Source of the DNA: Solirubrobacteraceae bacterium
GTDB lineage: Bacteria; Actinomycetota; Thermoleophilia; Solirubrobacterales; Solirubrobacteraceae
Direction: 5' to 3'
Length of the DNA: 9,491 bases
Assembly (NCBI GenBank): GCA_025935735.1
Contig: JAICUS010000199.1
Coordinates: 1 to 9,491 of the forward strand
This document shows positions 1 to 6,130 of the stretch, one piece after another. The notes under the pieces are model-generated. The model made no database searches. It was given only the letters and a program-made list of their open reading frames with translations, and was not told where the DNA came from. The first letter of the stretch is position 1. Each line of letters begins with the position of its first letter. Both the position numbers and the translations under genes were made by a program.

Positions 1-483
1 CTGATCGTGGGCGGCGCGCTGCCCGCGCTCGTGCTGGCGCGGTGGCGGGCGATCGCCCACATGGAGGCCCGCGCGCCGGTGCCCGAGCGCGAGTACCAGC
101 TGCTGCGCGGGCTGACGATGTTCGCGCCACTGGCCGTGGCCCGGCTGGAGGACGTCGCCCGCCACACCGCCACCGTGCACGCCCCGGCGGGCGCGGCGAT
201 CGTCCGCGAGGGCGAGCCCGGCGACCGCTTCTACGTGATCGCGGCCGGCGCCGTCGAGGTGACCGAGCACGGCGCGTTCCGGCGCGTCGAGGAGGCCGGC
301 GACTGCTTCGGGGAGATCGCGCTGCTGCGCGACGTGCCGCGCACCGCGACCGTGACCGCGCTCACCGACGTCGAGCTGCTGGCGCTCGACCGCGAGCCGT
401 TCCTGGCCGCGCTGACCGGCGACCGCCGCGCGCTCACCGCCGGGGAGGCGCTCGCCGAGGAGCGCCTGGGGGTGCCGCGCTGA
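1..483 (+). CDS. Membrane protein (probable MFS transporter) with C-terminal cyclic-nucleotide-binding domain, 3' part
   Basis: The frame is open to the left edge, so only the last 160 residues are visible. Residues 1-13 are hydrophobic (LIVGGALPALVLA) and are followed by basic residues, as at the end of a last membrane helix. Residues about 30-140 form a cyclic-nucleotide-binding (CNB/CRP-like) domain: a GDRFYVIAAGAVEV beta-roll stretch and a phosphate-binding cassette FGEIALLRDVPRTATVTA at residues 103-120, with the expected Glu (E105) and Arg (R114) that contact the cyclic phosphate in this fold. Family knowledge: MFS transporters with a CNB tail are common in Solirubrobacterales. That the missing N-terminal part is MFS is inference from the single helix end. 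An intracellular nucleotide or related ligand may gate the transporter. The stop TGA overlaps the proposed CTG start of the next gene, suggesting co-transcription. Confidence 0.8.
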   Translation: MIVGGALPALVLARWRAIAHMEARAPVPEREYQLLRGLTMFAPLAVARLEDVARHTATVHAPAGAAIVREGEPGDRFYVIAAGAVEVTEHGAFRRVEEAGDCFGEIALLRDVPRTATVTALTDVELLALDREPFLAALTGDRRALTAGEALAEERLGVPR

Positions 484-2051
484 GCGCGGAGGTCCGGCCG
501 AGCGAGCTGCTCGCCGCGCTCTCGCTGGCCACCGACCTCGGCAGCGGCCTGCCGCTCGAACACGCGCTCATGACCTGCCTGATCGCCGGGCGGCTGGCGG
601 ACGCCTGCGGCGCGTCGGCGGCGGACCGGGCGACCGTGCACCACGTGGCGCTGCTGCACGCGATCGGCTGCACGTCGAACGCCCACGAGACGGCCGCGCG
701 CTTCGGCGACGACCTGGCCACGCGGGCCGCCTGGGCGACCCTCGATCCCGGGCGCAGCCTCGACGTGCTGCGGTTCCTCGCGACGCGCGCCGGCGCCGGT
801 GCGCCGCTGCCGCTGCGGCTGCGCGCGCTGGCCGAGGCGCTCGCCGCGGGCCCGCGGGGCGCGCGGGAGAACTTCGCCGCGCACTGCGAGGTCGCGGTGC
901 GGCTCGCCGAGCGGCTCGGGCTCGGCCAGGAGGTGCAGGGCGGCCTGCGGCACGCGTTCGAGCGCTGGGACGGCCGCGGCTTCCCGGCCGGCGTGGCCGG
1001 CGAGGCGATCCCGCTCGCCGCCCGGCTGCTCCACGTCGCCCGCGACGCGCACGCGATCCAGCTCGCCTCCGGCCCCGCCGGCGCCCTGGCCGCCGTCCGC
1101 GCCCGAGGCGCAGCGGCGCCGCGACCGGGTGCGCCCGCCCCGCCGGCGTCCGTCGGGGCCTACGATCCCGCGGTCGCGAGGCGGCTCACCGCGGACATGC
1201 TGGCGGGACCGGAAGTCGACCTGTGGGACACGGTCGTCGCGGCGGCGCCGCCCGGCCCGCCGCTGACCGGCGACGCGCTCGACGCGGCCTGCGCCGTGGC
1301 CGGCGACTTCGCCGACCTCAAGTCCCCCTGGACGCTCGGCCACTCCGCGGGCGTGGCCGAGCTGGCCGAGGCGGCAGCCTGGCGGCTGGGCCTCGACGAC
1401 GTGCCCGCGATCCGCCGCGCCGGGCTGCTGCACGACCTCGGGCGCGTGGGCGTCTCCAGCGCGATCTGGGACCGCGCCGGCCCGCTGACCGCCGCCGACC
1501 GCGAGCGCGTCCGCCTGCACCCGCTCTACACCGAGCGCACGCTCGCCCGCTGCCCCGGGCTCGCCGGGCTGGGGCGCCTGGCCGCCGCGCACCACGAGCG
1601 GCTCGACGGCTCCGGCTACCACCGCGGATCCGGCGCCGGGGAGCTGGACCTGGCGGCGCGCACGCTCGCCGCCGCCGACGCGTTCCACGCCATGACCGAG
1701 CCGCGTCCGCACCGGCCCGCGCTGGCGCCCGAGGCCGCCGCGGCGCAGCTGGCCGCCGAGGCGCGCGCGGGCCGGCTCGACGCGCGCTGCGCCGACGCCG
1801 TGCTGGCCGCCGCCGGACAGCGCGGCGAGCGCGTGCGACCGCCGCTGCCCGCCGGGCTGACCGCGCGCGAGGCGCAGGTGCTCGGCCTGGTCGCCCGCGG
1901 GTTGACGAACCGGCAGGTCGCCGCCCGGCTGGGCAGCGCGCCGAAGACCGTGGGCAACCAGCTCCACTCGGCCTACGCGAAGCTCGGCGTCTCCACCCGG
2001 GCCGCCGCGGCGCTGTTCGCCGCCGAGCACGATCTGCTCCCCCGAACCTAA
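480..2051 (+). CDS. Tandem HD / HD-GYP domain protein with C-terminal LuxR-type HTH
   Basis: This protein of about 523 residues has three parts. Residues about 5-210 are a degenerate HD-like lobe: the HD pair reads H60-A61, and a WDGRGFP motif lies at 163-169. Residues about 260-425 are an HD-GYP-like phosphohydrolase lobe with H288, H318-D319, H347, H371-H372, DGSGYH at 376-381 and D400, so the metal ligands look intact but the proline of GYP is a histidine. Residues about 459-515 are a LuxR/GerE helix-turn-helix (GLTAREAQVLGLVARGLT, then KTVGNQL). HD-GYP enzymes typically hydrolyse cyclic di-GMP; whether this one does is open. The DNA-binding tail suggests a regulator that links nucleotide signalling to transcription. 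Start: the frame has no ATG, GTG or TTG between 42 and 570, while homology-like sequence begins right after the upstream stop. I therefore propose CTG at 480, overlapping that stop as CTGA behind a GGGGG stretch. ATG at 570 is the fallback and would remove 30 family-like residues. Confidence 0.82.
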   Translation: MSAEVRPSELLAALSLATDLGSGLPLEHALMTCLIAGRLADACGASAADRATVHHVALLHAIGCTSNAHETAARFGDDLATRAAWATLDPGRSLDVLRFLATRAGAGAPLPLRLRALAEALAAGPRGARENFAAHCEVAVRLAERLGLGQEVQGGLRHAFERWDGRGFPAGVAGEAIPLAARLLHVARDAHAIQLASGPAGALAAVRARGAAAPRPGAPAPPASVGAYDPAVARRLTADMLAGPEVDLWDTVVAAAPPGPPLTGDALDAACAVAGDFADLKSPWTLGHSAGVAELAEAAAWRLGLDDVPAIRRAGLLHDLGRVGVSSAIWDRAGPLTAADRERVRLHPLYTERTLARCPGLAGLGRLAAAHHERLDGSGYHRGSGAGELDLAARTLAAADAFHAMTEPRPHRPALAPEAAAAQLAAEARAGRLDARCADAVLAAAGQRGERVRPPLPAGLTAREAQVLGLVARGLTNRQVAARLGSAPKTVGNQLHSAYAKLGVSTRAAAALFAAEHDLLPRT

Positions 2052-2070
2052 AGGGGTCAGACCCCTTTTA
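2049..2070 (+). repeat. Short palindromic repeat, copy 1 (TAAAGGGGTC-A-GACCCC type)
   Basis: Positions 2050-2068 read AAAGGGGTCAGACCCCTTT, a perfect 9-bp inverted repeat around one central A. The TAA stop of the preceding HD-GYP gene (2049-2051) is the first three bases of the repeat, so the repeat may have supplied that stop codon. A near-identical copy lies 36 bases downstream with its central base complemented, meaning it sits in the opposite orientation. I recall this GGGGTCAGACCCC motif as a widespread dispersed palindrome in bacterial genomes, but I cannot check that here. Confidence 0.8.
2050..2069 (+). terminator. Possible intrinsic terminator formed by the palindromic repeat
   Basis: AAAGGGG (2050-2056) can pair with CCCCTTT (2062-2068) across a 5-base loop, and the run TTTT (2066-2069) falls at the end of the stem. 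It lies immediately at the stop of the HD-GYP gene, where a terminator would be expected. The stem is only 7 bp and the T run short, so this is a weak call. The same bases are part of a repeat element. Confidence 0.35.
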
Positions 2071-2084
2071 CCTGGCGCACGGGC

Positions 2085-2105
2085 TAAAGGGGTCTGACCC
2101 CTCTA
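2085..2105 (-). repeat. Short palindromic repeat, copy 2, inverted relative to copy 1
   Basis: Positions 2086-2104 read AAAGGGGTCTGACCCCTCT. This is the reverse complement of copy 1 at 18 of 19 positions; the one difference is C at 2103. Its own arms pair 8 of 9. The two copies with the 17-base spacer between them (2069-2085) can also fold into one long hairpin, an arrangement like paired REP/BIME units. Both copies are bounded by TA on each side. Confidence 0.75.
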
Positions 2106-2155
2106 GGTCAATTGCCCTATGGACGGCCGCGTGGGCCGGTGGAAGCGTCCCCGCC

Positions 2156-3559
2156 GTGCCCGCCGCCTCCGACCTCGCCCTCGCCCCCGCGACCCGCCTG
2201 CTGGCGCTGCTGCGCGACGGCGAGCTGACCGCGCGCGGGCTGACCGAGCTCTACCTGGAGCGGATCGCCCGGCTGGACCCGGCGCTGAACGCCTACCGCA
2301 CGGTCCGCCGTGAGGCGGCGCTCGCCGAGGCCGACGCCGCGGACGCGCGCCTGCGGGCGGGCGAGCAAGCGCCGCTGCTCGGCCTTCCCGTGGCCGTCAA
2401 GGACAACCTCGAGGTGGCCGGCGAGCTGACCACGCACGGCACCGGGCTCGTCCGCGAGCCGGCGCGCCAGGACTGCGAGGCCGTGCGCCGGCTGCGGGCC
2501 GCCGGGGCGATCGTGCTGGGCCTGACCACGATGCCGGAGCTGGCGCTGTGGCCGCACGCCACGAACTCCCCGACCTGGGGCGTGACGCGCAACCCGCACG
2601 ACCCGAGCCGCTCGCCGGGCGGCTCGAGCGGCGGCAGCGCCGTCGCGGTCGCCGCCGGGCTGGCCGCCGCCGCGCTCGGCACCGACGGCGGCGGCTCGGT
2701 GCGCGTGCCCGCGGCGCTGTGCGGCGTCGTCGGGCTCAAGCCGCAGCGCGACCGCCTGCCCCTCCCGGGGTGCCCGCCCGGCGAACGCTCCGAGCGCCCG
2801 GCGCCGCGACACGGCGCCGGGCGGGTGGGCCCCCAGGCGACCTCTGAGCACTGGCTCGGGCTGACGCACCTCGGCGTGCTGACCCGCACGGCCGCCGACG
2901 CGGCGCTGCTGTGCGACGCGCTGAGCGGGAGCGAGCTGTCCCAGGCGGTCCGGCGCGACCCGCCGCCGCTGCGCGTGGCCGTCTCGCTGAAGACCGTCCT
3001 GCCCGCGCGCCCCCACGCGGACGTGCGCGCGGCGCTCGACCGCGTCGTCGCCGCGCTCAACGAGCTCGGCCACCACACGGTCCGGCGCGACCCCGACTAC
3101 GGCGAGTTGCGCCCGCTGTTCGTCCCGCGCTACCTGCGCGGCGCGTATCTCGACGCCCAGCGGCTCGGCCCCGGCCTCGAGCCGCGCGCCCGATCGCTCG
3201 CCCGGCTCGGCCGCCGGATGGAGCGCGCCGCCGCGCGCGCCCGAGCGGCGGAGCCCGCCCGCGCCGCCCGGATCAACGCCCTCTTCGACGACGCCGACGT
3301 CCTGCTCACCCCGGCGACCGCGGCCCCCGCGCCGGCCGCCACCCACGCCCACTACCGCAGCGGCGTGCGCACGATCCTCGCCATCTCGCCGTGGAGCGCG
3401 TACAGCCTGCCGTGGAACGTCACCGGTCAGCCGGCGCTGACGCTGCCCGCCGGCCGCGACCGCGAGGGCGTCCCCCTCGGCGTCCAGCTCGTCGGGCGCC
3501 CGGACGACGAAGCGACCATCCTCGCGCTCGCCGCTCAGCTCGAGCGTGCGCTCAGCTGA
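2156..3559 (+). CDS. Amidase-signature family amidase with in-frame repeat insertion
   Basis: This 467-residue enzyme belongs to the amidase signature family, which hydrolyses amide bonds. The Ser-Ser-Lys triad is visible: K82 in LPVAVKDNLEV, cis-Ser S157 in SPGGSSGGSA and nucleophile S181 in GTDGGGSVRVPAALCGVVG. The spacings of 75 and 24 residues match those of FAAH and GatA. The C-terminal NVTGQPALTLP and GVPLGVQLVG blocks are typical of the family. The substrate cannot be read from sequence, and there is no gatB or gatC nearby, so a free-standing amidase is more likely than a GatCAB subunit. Start: GTG at 2156 has GGAAG ten bases upstream; the open frame extends much further upstream but only as a shadow of the HD-GYP gene. 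Oddity: residues about 205-229 interrupt the usual run from GLKPQR to the GLT-G-LTRT block and are encoded by a dispersed 76-bp repeat. The gene ends by overlapping the convergent WYL-like gene by 8 bases. Confidence 0.9.
   Translation: MPAASDLALAPATRLLALLRDGELTARGLTELYLERIARLDPALNAYRTVRREAALAEADAADARLRAGEQAPLLGLPVAVKDNLEVAGELTTHGTGLVREPARQDCEAVRRLRAAGAIVLGLTTMPELALWPHATNSPTWGVTRNPHDPSRSPGGSSGGSAVAVAAGLAAAALGTDGGGSVRVPAALCGVVGLKPQRDRLPLPGCPPGERSERPAPRHGAGRVGPQATSEHWLGLTHLGVLTRTAADAALLCDALSGSELSQAVRRDPPPLRVAVSLKTVLPARPHADVRAALDRVVAALNELGHHTVRRDPDYGELRPLFVPRYLRGAYLDAQRLGPGLEPRARSLARLGRRMERAAARARAAEPARAARINALFDDADVLLTPATAAPAPAATHAHYRSGVRTILAISPWSAYSLPWNVTGQPALTLPAGRDREGVPLGVQLVGRPDDEATILALAAQLERALS
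2767..2842 (-). repeat. 76-bp dispersed palindromic element, copy A, inside the amidase gene
   Basis: Read on the minus strand, this stretch matches 6055-6130 (plus strand) at 57 of 76 positions by hand count, without gaps. Identical blocks include GGGGGCCCACCC (2834-2823), CGTGTC, GGAGCG and CGGGCAC in the same order and spacing. It lies in frame within the amidase and encodes residues 205-229 (GCPPGERSERP..., ending VGPQAT), a Pro/Arg/Gly-rich stretch that does not look like amidase sequence. No stop codon is introduced. Confidence 0.75.
2795..2823 (+). repeat. Perfect 12-bp inverted repeat (stem-loop) inside copy A
   Basis: CGCCCGGCGCCG (2795-2806) and CGGCGCCGGGCG (2812-2823) are exact reverse complements separated by the five bases CGACA. 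A weaker outer pairing (2773-2781 with 2818-2826) competes with it. The stem sits in the middle of the 76-bp element within the amidase reading frame, so it cannot be an ordinary gene-end terminator. Confidence 0.85.
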
Positions 3560-3857
3560 CGATGGCCAGCAGCCCGCGGCGGTACTTGAGCGCGCCGGGG
3601 TCGAAGCCGGGCGCGACCTCGAACGCGTCGTCGAGCGCCTCGAGGTCGGTGGTGAGCGCCAGGTCGAACTCGCGCCAGCCGGGCAGGTCGCCCGACGAGG
3701 ACTCGCCGGCCACCTGGTAGGCGTCGAGGAAGACCCGACCGCCGCTCGTGCGATAGAGCGCGTGCGGCTGGACGACCCGGGTTGCGCCGGCGCGATAGAC
3801 GAGGAACAGCGGGCGCCGGCCCTCGATCGCGTCGCGCACCAGGTCCTCCGCGCTCAT
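3552..3857 (-). CDS. Small WYL-like domain protein, coupled to TetR
   Basis: This protein of 101 residues has no membrane segments. Its pattern (LFLVYRAGATRVVQPHALY, then GRVFLDAYQV, then WREFDLALTTDLEALDDAF) resembles the beta-rich core of a WYL domain, a ligand-sensing module usually found at the C-terminal side of bacterial regulators, here standing alone without a DNA-binding part. The family assignment is by eye and moderate; the safe name is a hypothetical protein with a WYL-like fold. The ATG overlaps the TGA of the upstream tetR gene as ATGA (3854-3857), so the two are almost certainly co-translated. That pairing invites the idea that it senses or modulates the same signal as the repressor, but that is inference. 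Its stop overlaps the amidase stop on the other strand by 8 bases. Confidence 0.75.
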   Translation of the reverse strand: MSAEDLVRDAIEGRRPLFLVYRAGATRVVQPHALYRTSGGRVFLDAYQVAGESSSGDLPGWREFDLALTTDLEALDDAFEVAPGFDPGALKYRRGLLAIVS

Positions 3858-4456
3858 GCCACGGGCCGGATCAGCGCCTCGAACTGCGCCACCGTGCGCT
3901 CCAGCGACGGCACCGGCGGCGCGTCCGCGCGGCCGACGAACTGCCGCTGGGCGACCCGCAGCAGGCAGCTGGAGACGAACAGCATCGCGGCGGCCTGCGG
4001 GTCGAGGTCCTTCCGGACCGTGCCCGCGCGCTGGCCGGCGGCGAGGTGCGCGCCGAGGGTCTGGACCCCGCGGTGCGGCCCGAGGTCATTGGCCACCATG
4101 TGGGCGGCGAGCGAGTCGCGCAGCTCGGCGTCCGACTGCGCGGCGGTCATCACGGGCAGCGCCTGCTCGAGGAAGCGCTCGAGCTCCTGCCCGAAGGCCA
4201 GCAGCGTGCCGTCGCCGTTGACCGTGGCGGACTGGAGGCGCTCCAGCCCGGCCTCGAATACCGCCCGGAGCAGCCCGGCCTTGTCCGTGTAGTGGTAGTA
4301 GACGCTCGCCTCGGACACGCCGGCCCGCTCGGCCACGTCGCGCGTGGTCAGCCGCGCCACGCCGCGCTCGCGCAGGAGCGCGAGCGTCGCCTCGCGGATC
4401 GCCTCCCGTCCACCGGACGGCGGGCGGCCGCGGCGCCTGGGGGCCGTGTCCGTCAT
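3854..4456 (-). CDS. TetR/AcrR family transcriptional repressor
   Basis: This 200-residue protein has the usual TetR length. A basic N-terminal tail (RRRGRPPSGGR) precedes the DNA-binding domain. The helix-turn-helix lies at about residues 38-57 (TRDVAERAGVSEASVYYHY), followed by TDKAGLLRAVFE, the conserved start of helix 4. The remainder is the variable ligand-binding and dimerisation domain. The start ATG at 4456 has GAGAGGGG directly upstream on the minus strand. It is divergent from the DHA2 efflux gene, with two matching palindromes in the shared gap, so it most likely represses the pump and itself and is released by a pump substrate. It is translationally coupled (ATGA) to the downstream WYL-like gene. 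Confidence 0.92.
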   Translation of the reverse strand: MTDTAPRRRGRPPSGGREAIREATLALLRERGVARLTTRDVAERAGVSEASVYYHYTDKAGLLRAVFEAGLERLQSATVNGDGTLLAFGQELERFLEQALPVMTAAQSDAELRDSLAAHMVANDLGPHRGVQTLGAHLAAGQRAGTVRKDLDPQAAAMLFVSSCLLRVAQRQFVGRADAPPVPSLERTVAQFEALIRPVA

Positions 4457-4471
4457 CCCCTCTCATGTTAT

Positions 4472-4487
4472 CTGAGCGCGAACTCAG
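4472..4487. promoter_or_regulatory. Candidate TetR operator, site 1 (CTGAG-N6-CTCAG)
   Basis: CTGAG (4472-4476) and CTCAG (4483-4487) are inverted with a 6-base spacer. The site lies 16 bases from the tetR start codon and shares arm sequence and spacing with site 2, which begins 28 bases further on. Two copies of the same rule in a divergent TetR-pump gap make operator function likely. Confidence 0.65.
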
Positions 4488-4497
4488 GAATGGTGTA

Positions 4498-4517
4498 TCC
4501 TGAGCCCAGGCTCAGGA
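4498..4517. promoter_or_regulatory. Candidate TetR operator, site 2, perfect 9-bp palindrome
   Basis: TCCTGAGCCCAGGCTCAGGA is a perfect inverted repeat of 9-bp arms around CA, and it contains the same CTGAG-N6-CTCAG core as site 1. Its right arm overlaps the purine-rich stretch AGGAAAGGA just before the pump start codon, so a bound repressor would block both transcription and the start region. Any pump promoter must overlap one or both sites. TATCCT at 4496-4501 is a possible but weak -10. Confidence 0.75.
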
Positions 4518-4524
4518 AAGGAAC

Positions 4525-6054
4525 GTGATCTTGGAACGCAAATGGTGGACCCTGCTCGCCGTCTGCACCGGCGTCTTCATGCTGCTGCTGGACATCACCA
4601 TCGTCAACGTCGCGCTGCCGGACATGCAGGCGGCGTTCGGCGCCTCGCTCTCCGATCTGCAGTGGGTGATCGACGCCTATGCGCTGACGCTGGCCGCGCT
4701 GCTGCTCACCGCCGGGTCGCTCGCCGACCTCTACGGCCGGCGGCTCGTGTTCGCCGTGGGCATCGTCGTGTTCACCGGCGGCTCGCTGCTGTGCGGCGTG
4801 TCCTCCAGCGCGACGTTCCTGGCGCTGGCGCGCGCCCTGCAGGGGACCGGCGGGGCGATCATGTTCGCCACCGCGCTCGCGCTGATCGCCCAGGCGTTCC
4901 CGCAGGGCGAGCGCGGCGTGGCGTTCGGGCTCTTCGGCGCGACCACCGGCGTCGCGGTCGCGGTCGGCCCGGTGCTGGGCGGCGCGATCACCAGCGGCCT
5001 GTCCTGGCGCTGGATCTTCTTCGTGAACCTGCCGATCGGCATCCTCGCGCTGGCGGTGACGCTGCTGCGGGTGGACGAGTCCCGCGCGCCGGGCGCGCGC
5101 CGGCCGGACTGGGGAGGGTTCGTGACGTTCAGCCTCGCGCTGGCCGCGCTGGTCTACGGCCTGATCCGCTCGCAGCCCGACGGCTGGGGCTCGTTCCACG
5201 TGGCGGGCTCGCTGGTGGCCGCCGCCCTGCTGCTCGGCGCGTTCGTGCTGGTCGAGCTGCGCAGCGCGCACCCGATGTTCGACCTCGGGCTGCTGCGGGT
5301 GCCGACGTTCACCGGCGGGCTCGTGGCCGCGTTCGCGATCTCCGCCTCGCTGTTCTCGATGCTCACCTTCCTCGTGCTCTACCTGCAGAACATCCTCGGC
5401 TACTCGGCCCTGCAGACCGGCGTGCGCTTCCTGCCGCTGACCGGGACGATCTTCGTCTGCGCGGCGATCGCCGGCCGGGCGGTGGACCACGTGCCTGCGC
5501 GCTGGCTGATCGGCCCCGGCTTCGCGCTGGTCGGCGCCGGGCTGCTGCTGATGCGCGGGCTCGCGGTGGGCGACGACTGGACGCACCTGCTCCCCGGGTT
5601 CATCGTCTCCGGCGTCGGCGCCGGACTCATCAACGTGCCGCTGGCCAACACGGCGGTGGGCGTCGTCGAGCCGGCGCGCGCCGGCATGGCCTCCGGGATC
5701 AACTCGACGCTGCGCCAGGTGGGGATCGCCACCGGCGTGGCCGCGCTCGGCGCCGTGCTGGCGAGCCGGGTGCGCGACATCGTCGCGACGCAGCTGGCCG
5801 GCGCGCCGCACGCGCACGCGATCGCCGACGCGGTGGCGAGCGGCCGGGTCGGCCAGACGCTGCACGGCGCGTCCCCGGCGGCGCGGCAGCAGATCGCCCA
5901 CGCCGCCGAGGCCGGGTTCGCCGGCGCGCTGGACACGATCCTGCTGATCGGCGGGCTGACCGCGCTGGTCGCCGCCGTGGCCACCGTCGTGCTGATCCGC
6001 TCGCGGGACTTCGTCCAGCAGGGCGTGGGCGAGCCCGCCGTCGCCGCGGGATGA
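4525..6054 (+). CDS. DHA2-type MFS drug:proton antiporter (14-helix efflux pump)
   Basis: This 509-residue inner-membrane protein has hydrophobic segments throughout, consistent with the 14-helix DHA2 subfamily. Motif D1 (LDITIVNVALP) lies at residues 22-32, motif A (AGSLADLYGRR) at 63-73 and the antiporter motif C (GVAVAVGPVLGG) at 142-153. Together these mark a proton-driven multidrug exporter of the EmrB/QacA kind; the substrate is unknown. Start: GTG at 4525 has AGGA at 4514-4517 (7-base spacing). TTG at 4531, giving MERKWWTLLAV, has GGA at 4520-4522 (8-base spacing) and is an equally good alternative. The divergent tetR and two shared palindromes indicate repressor-controlled expression. 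The stop is followed directly by a copy of the 76-bp dispersed element. Confidence 0.93.
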   Translation: MILERKWWTLLAVCTGVFMLLLDITIVNVALPDMQAAFGASLSDLQWVIDAYALTLAALLLTAGSLADLYGRRLVFAVGIVVFTGGSLLCGVSSSATFLALARALQGTGGAIMFATALALIAQAFPQGERGVAFGLFGATTGVAVAVGPVLGGAITSGLSWRWIFFVNLPIGILALAVTLLRVDESRAPGARRPDWGGFVTFSLALAALVYGLIRSQPDGWGSFHVAGSLVAAALLLGAFVLVELRSAHPMFDLGLLRVPTFTGGLVAAFAISASLFSMLTFLVLYLQNILGYSALQTGVRFLPLTGTIFVCAAIAGRAVDHVPARWLIGPGFALVGAGLLLMRGLAVGDDWTHLLPGFIVSGVGAGLINVPLANTAVGVVEPARAGMASGINSTLRQVGIATGVAALGAVLASRVRDIVATQLAGAPHAHAIADAVASGRVGQTLHGASPAARQQIAHAAEAGFAGALDTILLIGGLTALVAAVATVVLIRSRDFVQQGVGEPAVAAG

Positions 6055-6130
6055 GATCGCTCGGGGGCCCACCCCACGGGCGACGTGTCTCGAAGTCAGC
6101 CGTCAGGAGCGTCCGCCGGTCGGGCACGCC
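6055..6130 (+). repeat. 76-bp dispersed element, copy B, filling an intergenic gap
   Basis: The copy starts at the base after the pump's TGA and ends on the first base of the next convergent gene's stop (6130-6132), so it accounts for the whole gap. It matches the minus strand of 2767-2842 at 57 of 76 positions with no gaps. Its two ends are best conserved (17 of 20 and 16 of 19) and the middle is diverged. The long perfect stem of copy A is not kept; only a short bulged stem (GGCGACG with CGTCCGCC) is visible. It may now act as the 3' spacer of two convergent genes. Confidence 0.72.

Noticed and set aside
1114..1125. CGGCGCCGCGAC shared exactly with 2799-2810, as a possible third copy of the 76-bp element in the HD-GYP linker
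   Set aside because: The match does not extend collinearly on either side without gaps; a 12-base match of pure GC character is plausible by chance at this composition.
231..2030. Long minus-strand open frame (599 codons) opposite the CNB and HD-GYP genes
   Set aside because: Its translation is low-complexity Arg/Gly/Ala sequence with no domain, as expected opposite high-GC genes; the plus strand holds recognisable motifs throughout.
1223..2155. Upstream extension of the amidase frame to 1223
   Set aside because: The extension is Arg-rich shadow of the HD-GYP gene plus the palindromic repeats; GTG at 2156 with GGAAG upstream matches the family's usual N-terminus.
2119..2313. Short plus-strand frame starting at ATG 2119
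   Set aside because: Arg/Pro-rich, overlaps the amidase start in another frame and has no supporting features.
4498..4517. Palindrome considered as an intrinsic terminator
   Set aside because: It lies between divergent start codons and has no T run on either side; an operator fits better.
4468..6072. Minus-strand open frame of 534 codons opposite the DHA2 pump
   Set aside because: Rich in Gln/His/Arg/Asp with no domain pattern; it is the mirror of the pump gene, whose motifs D1, A and C are clear.
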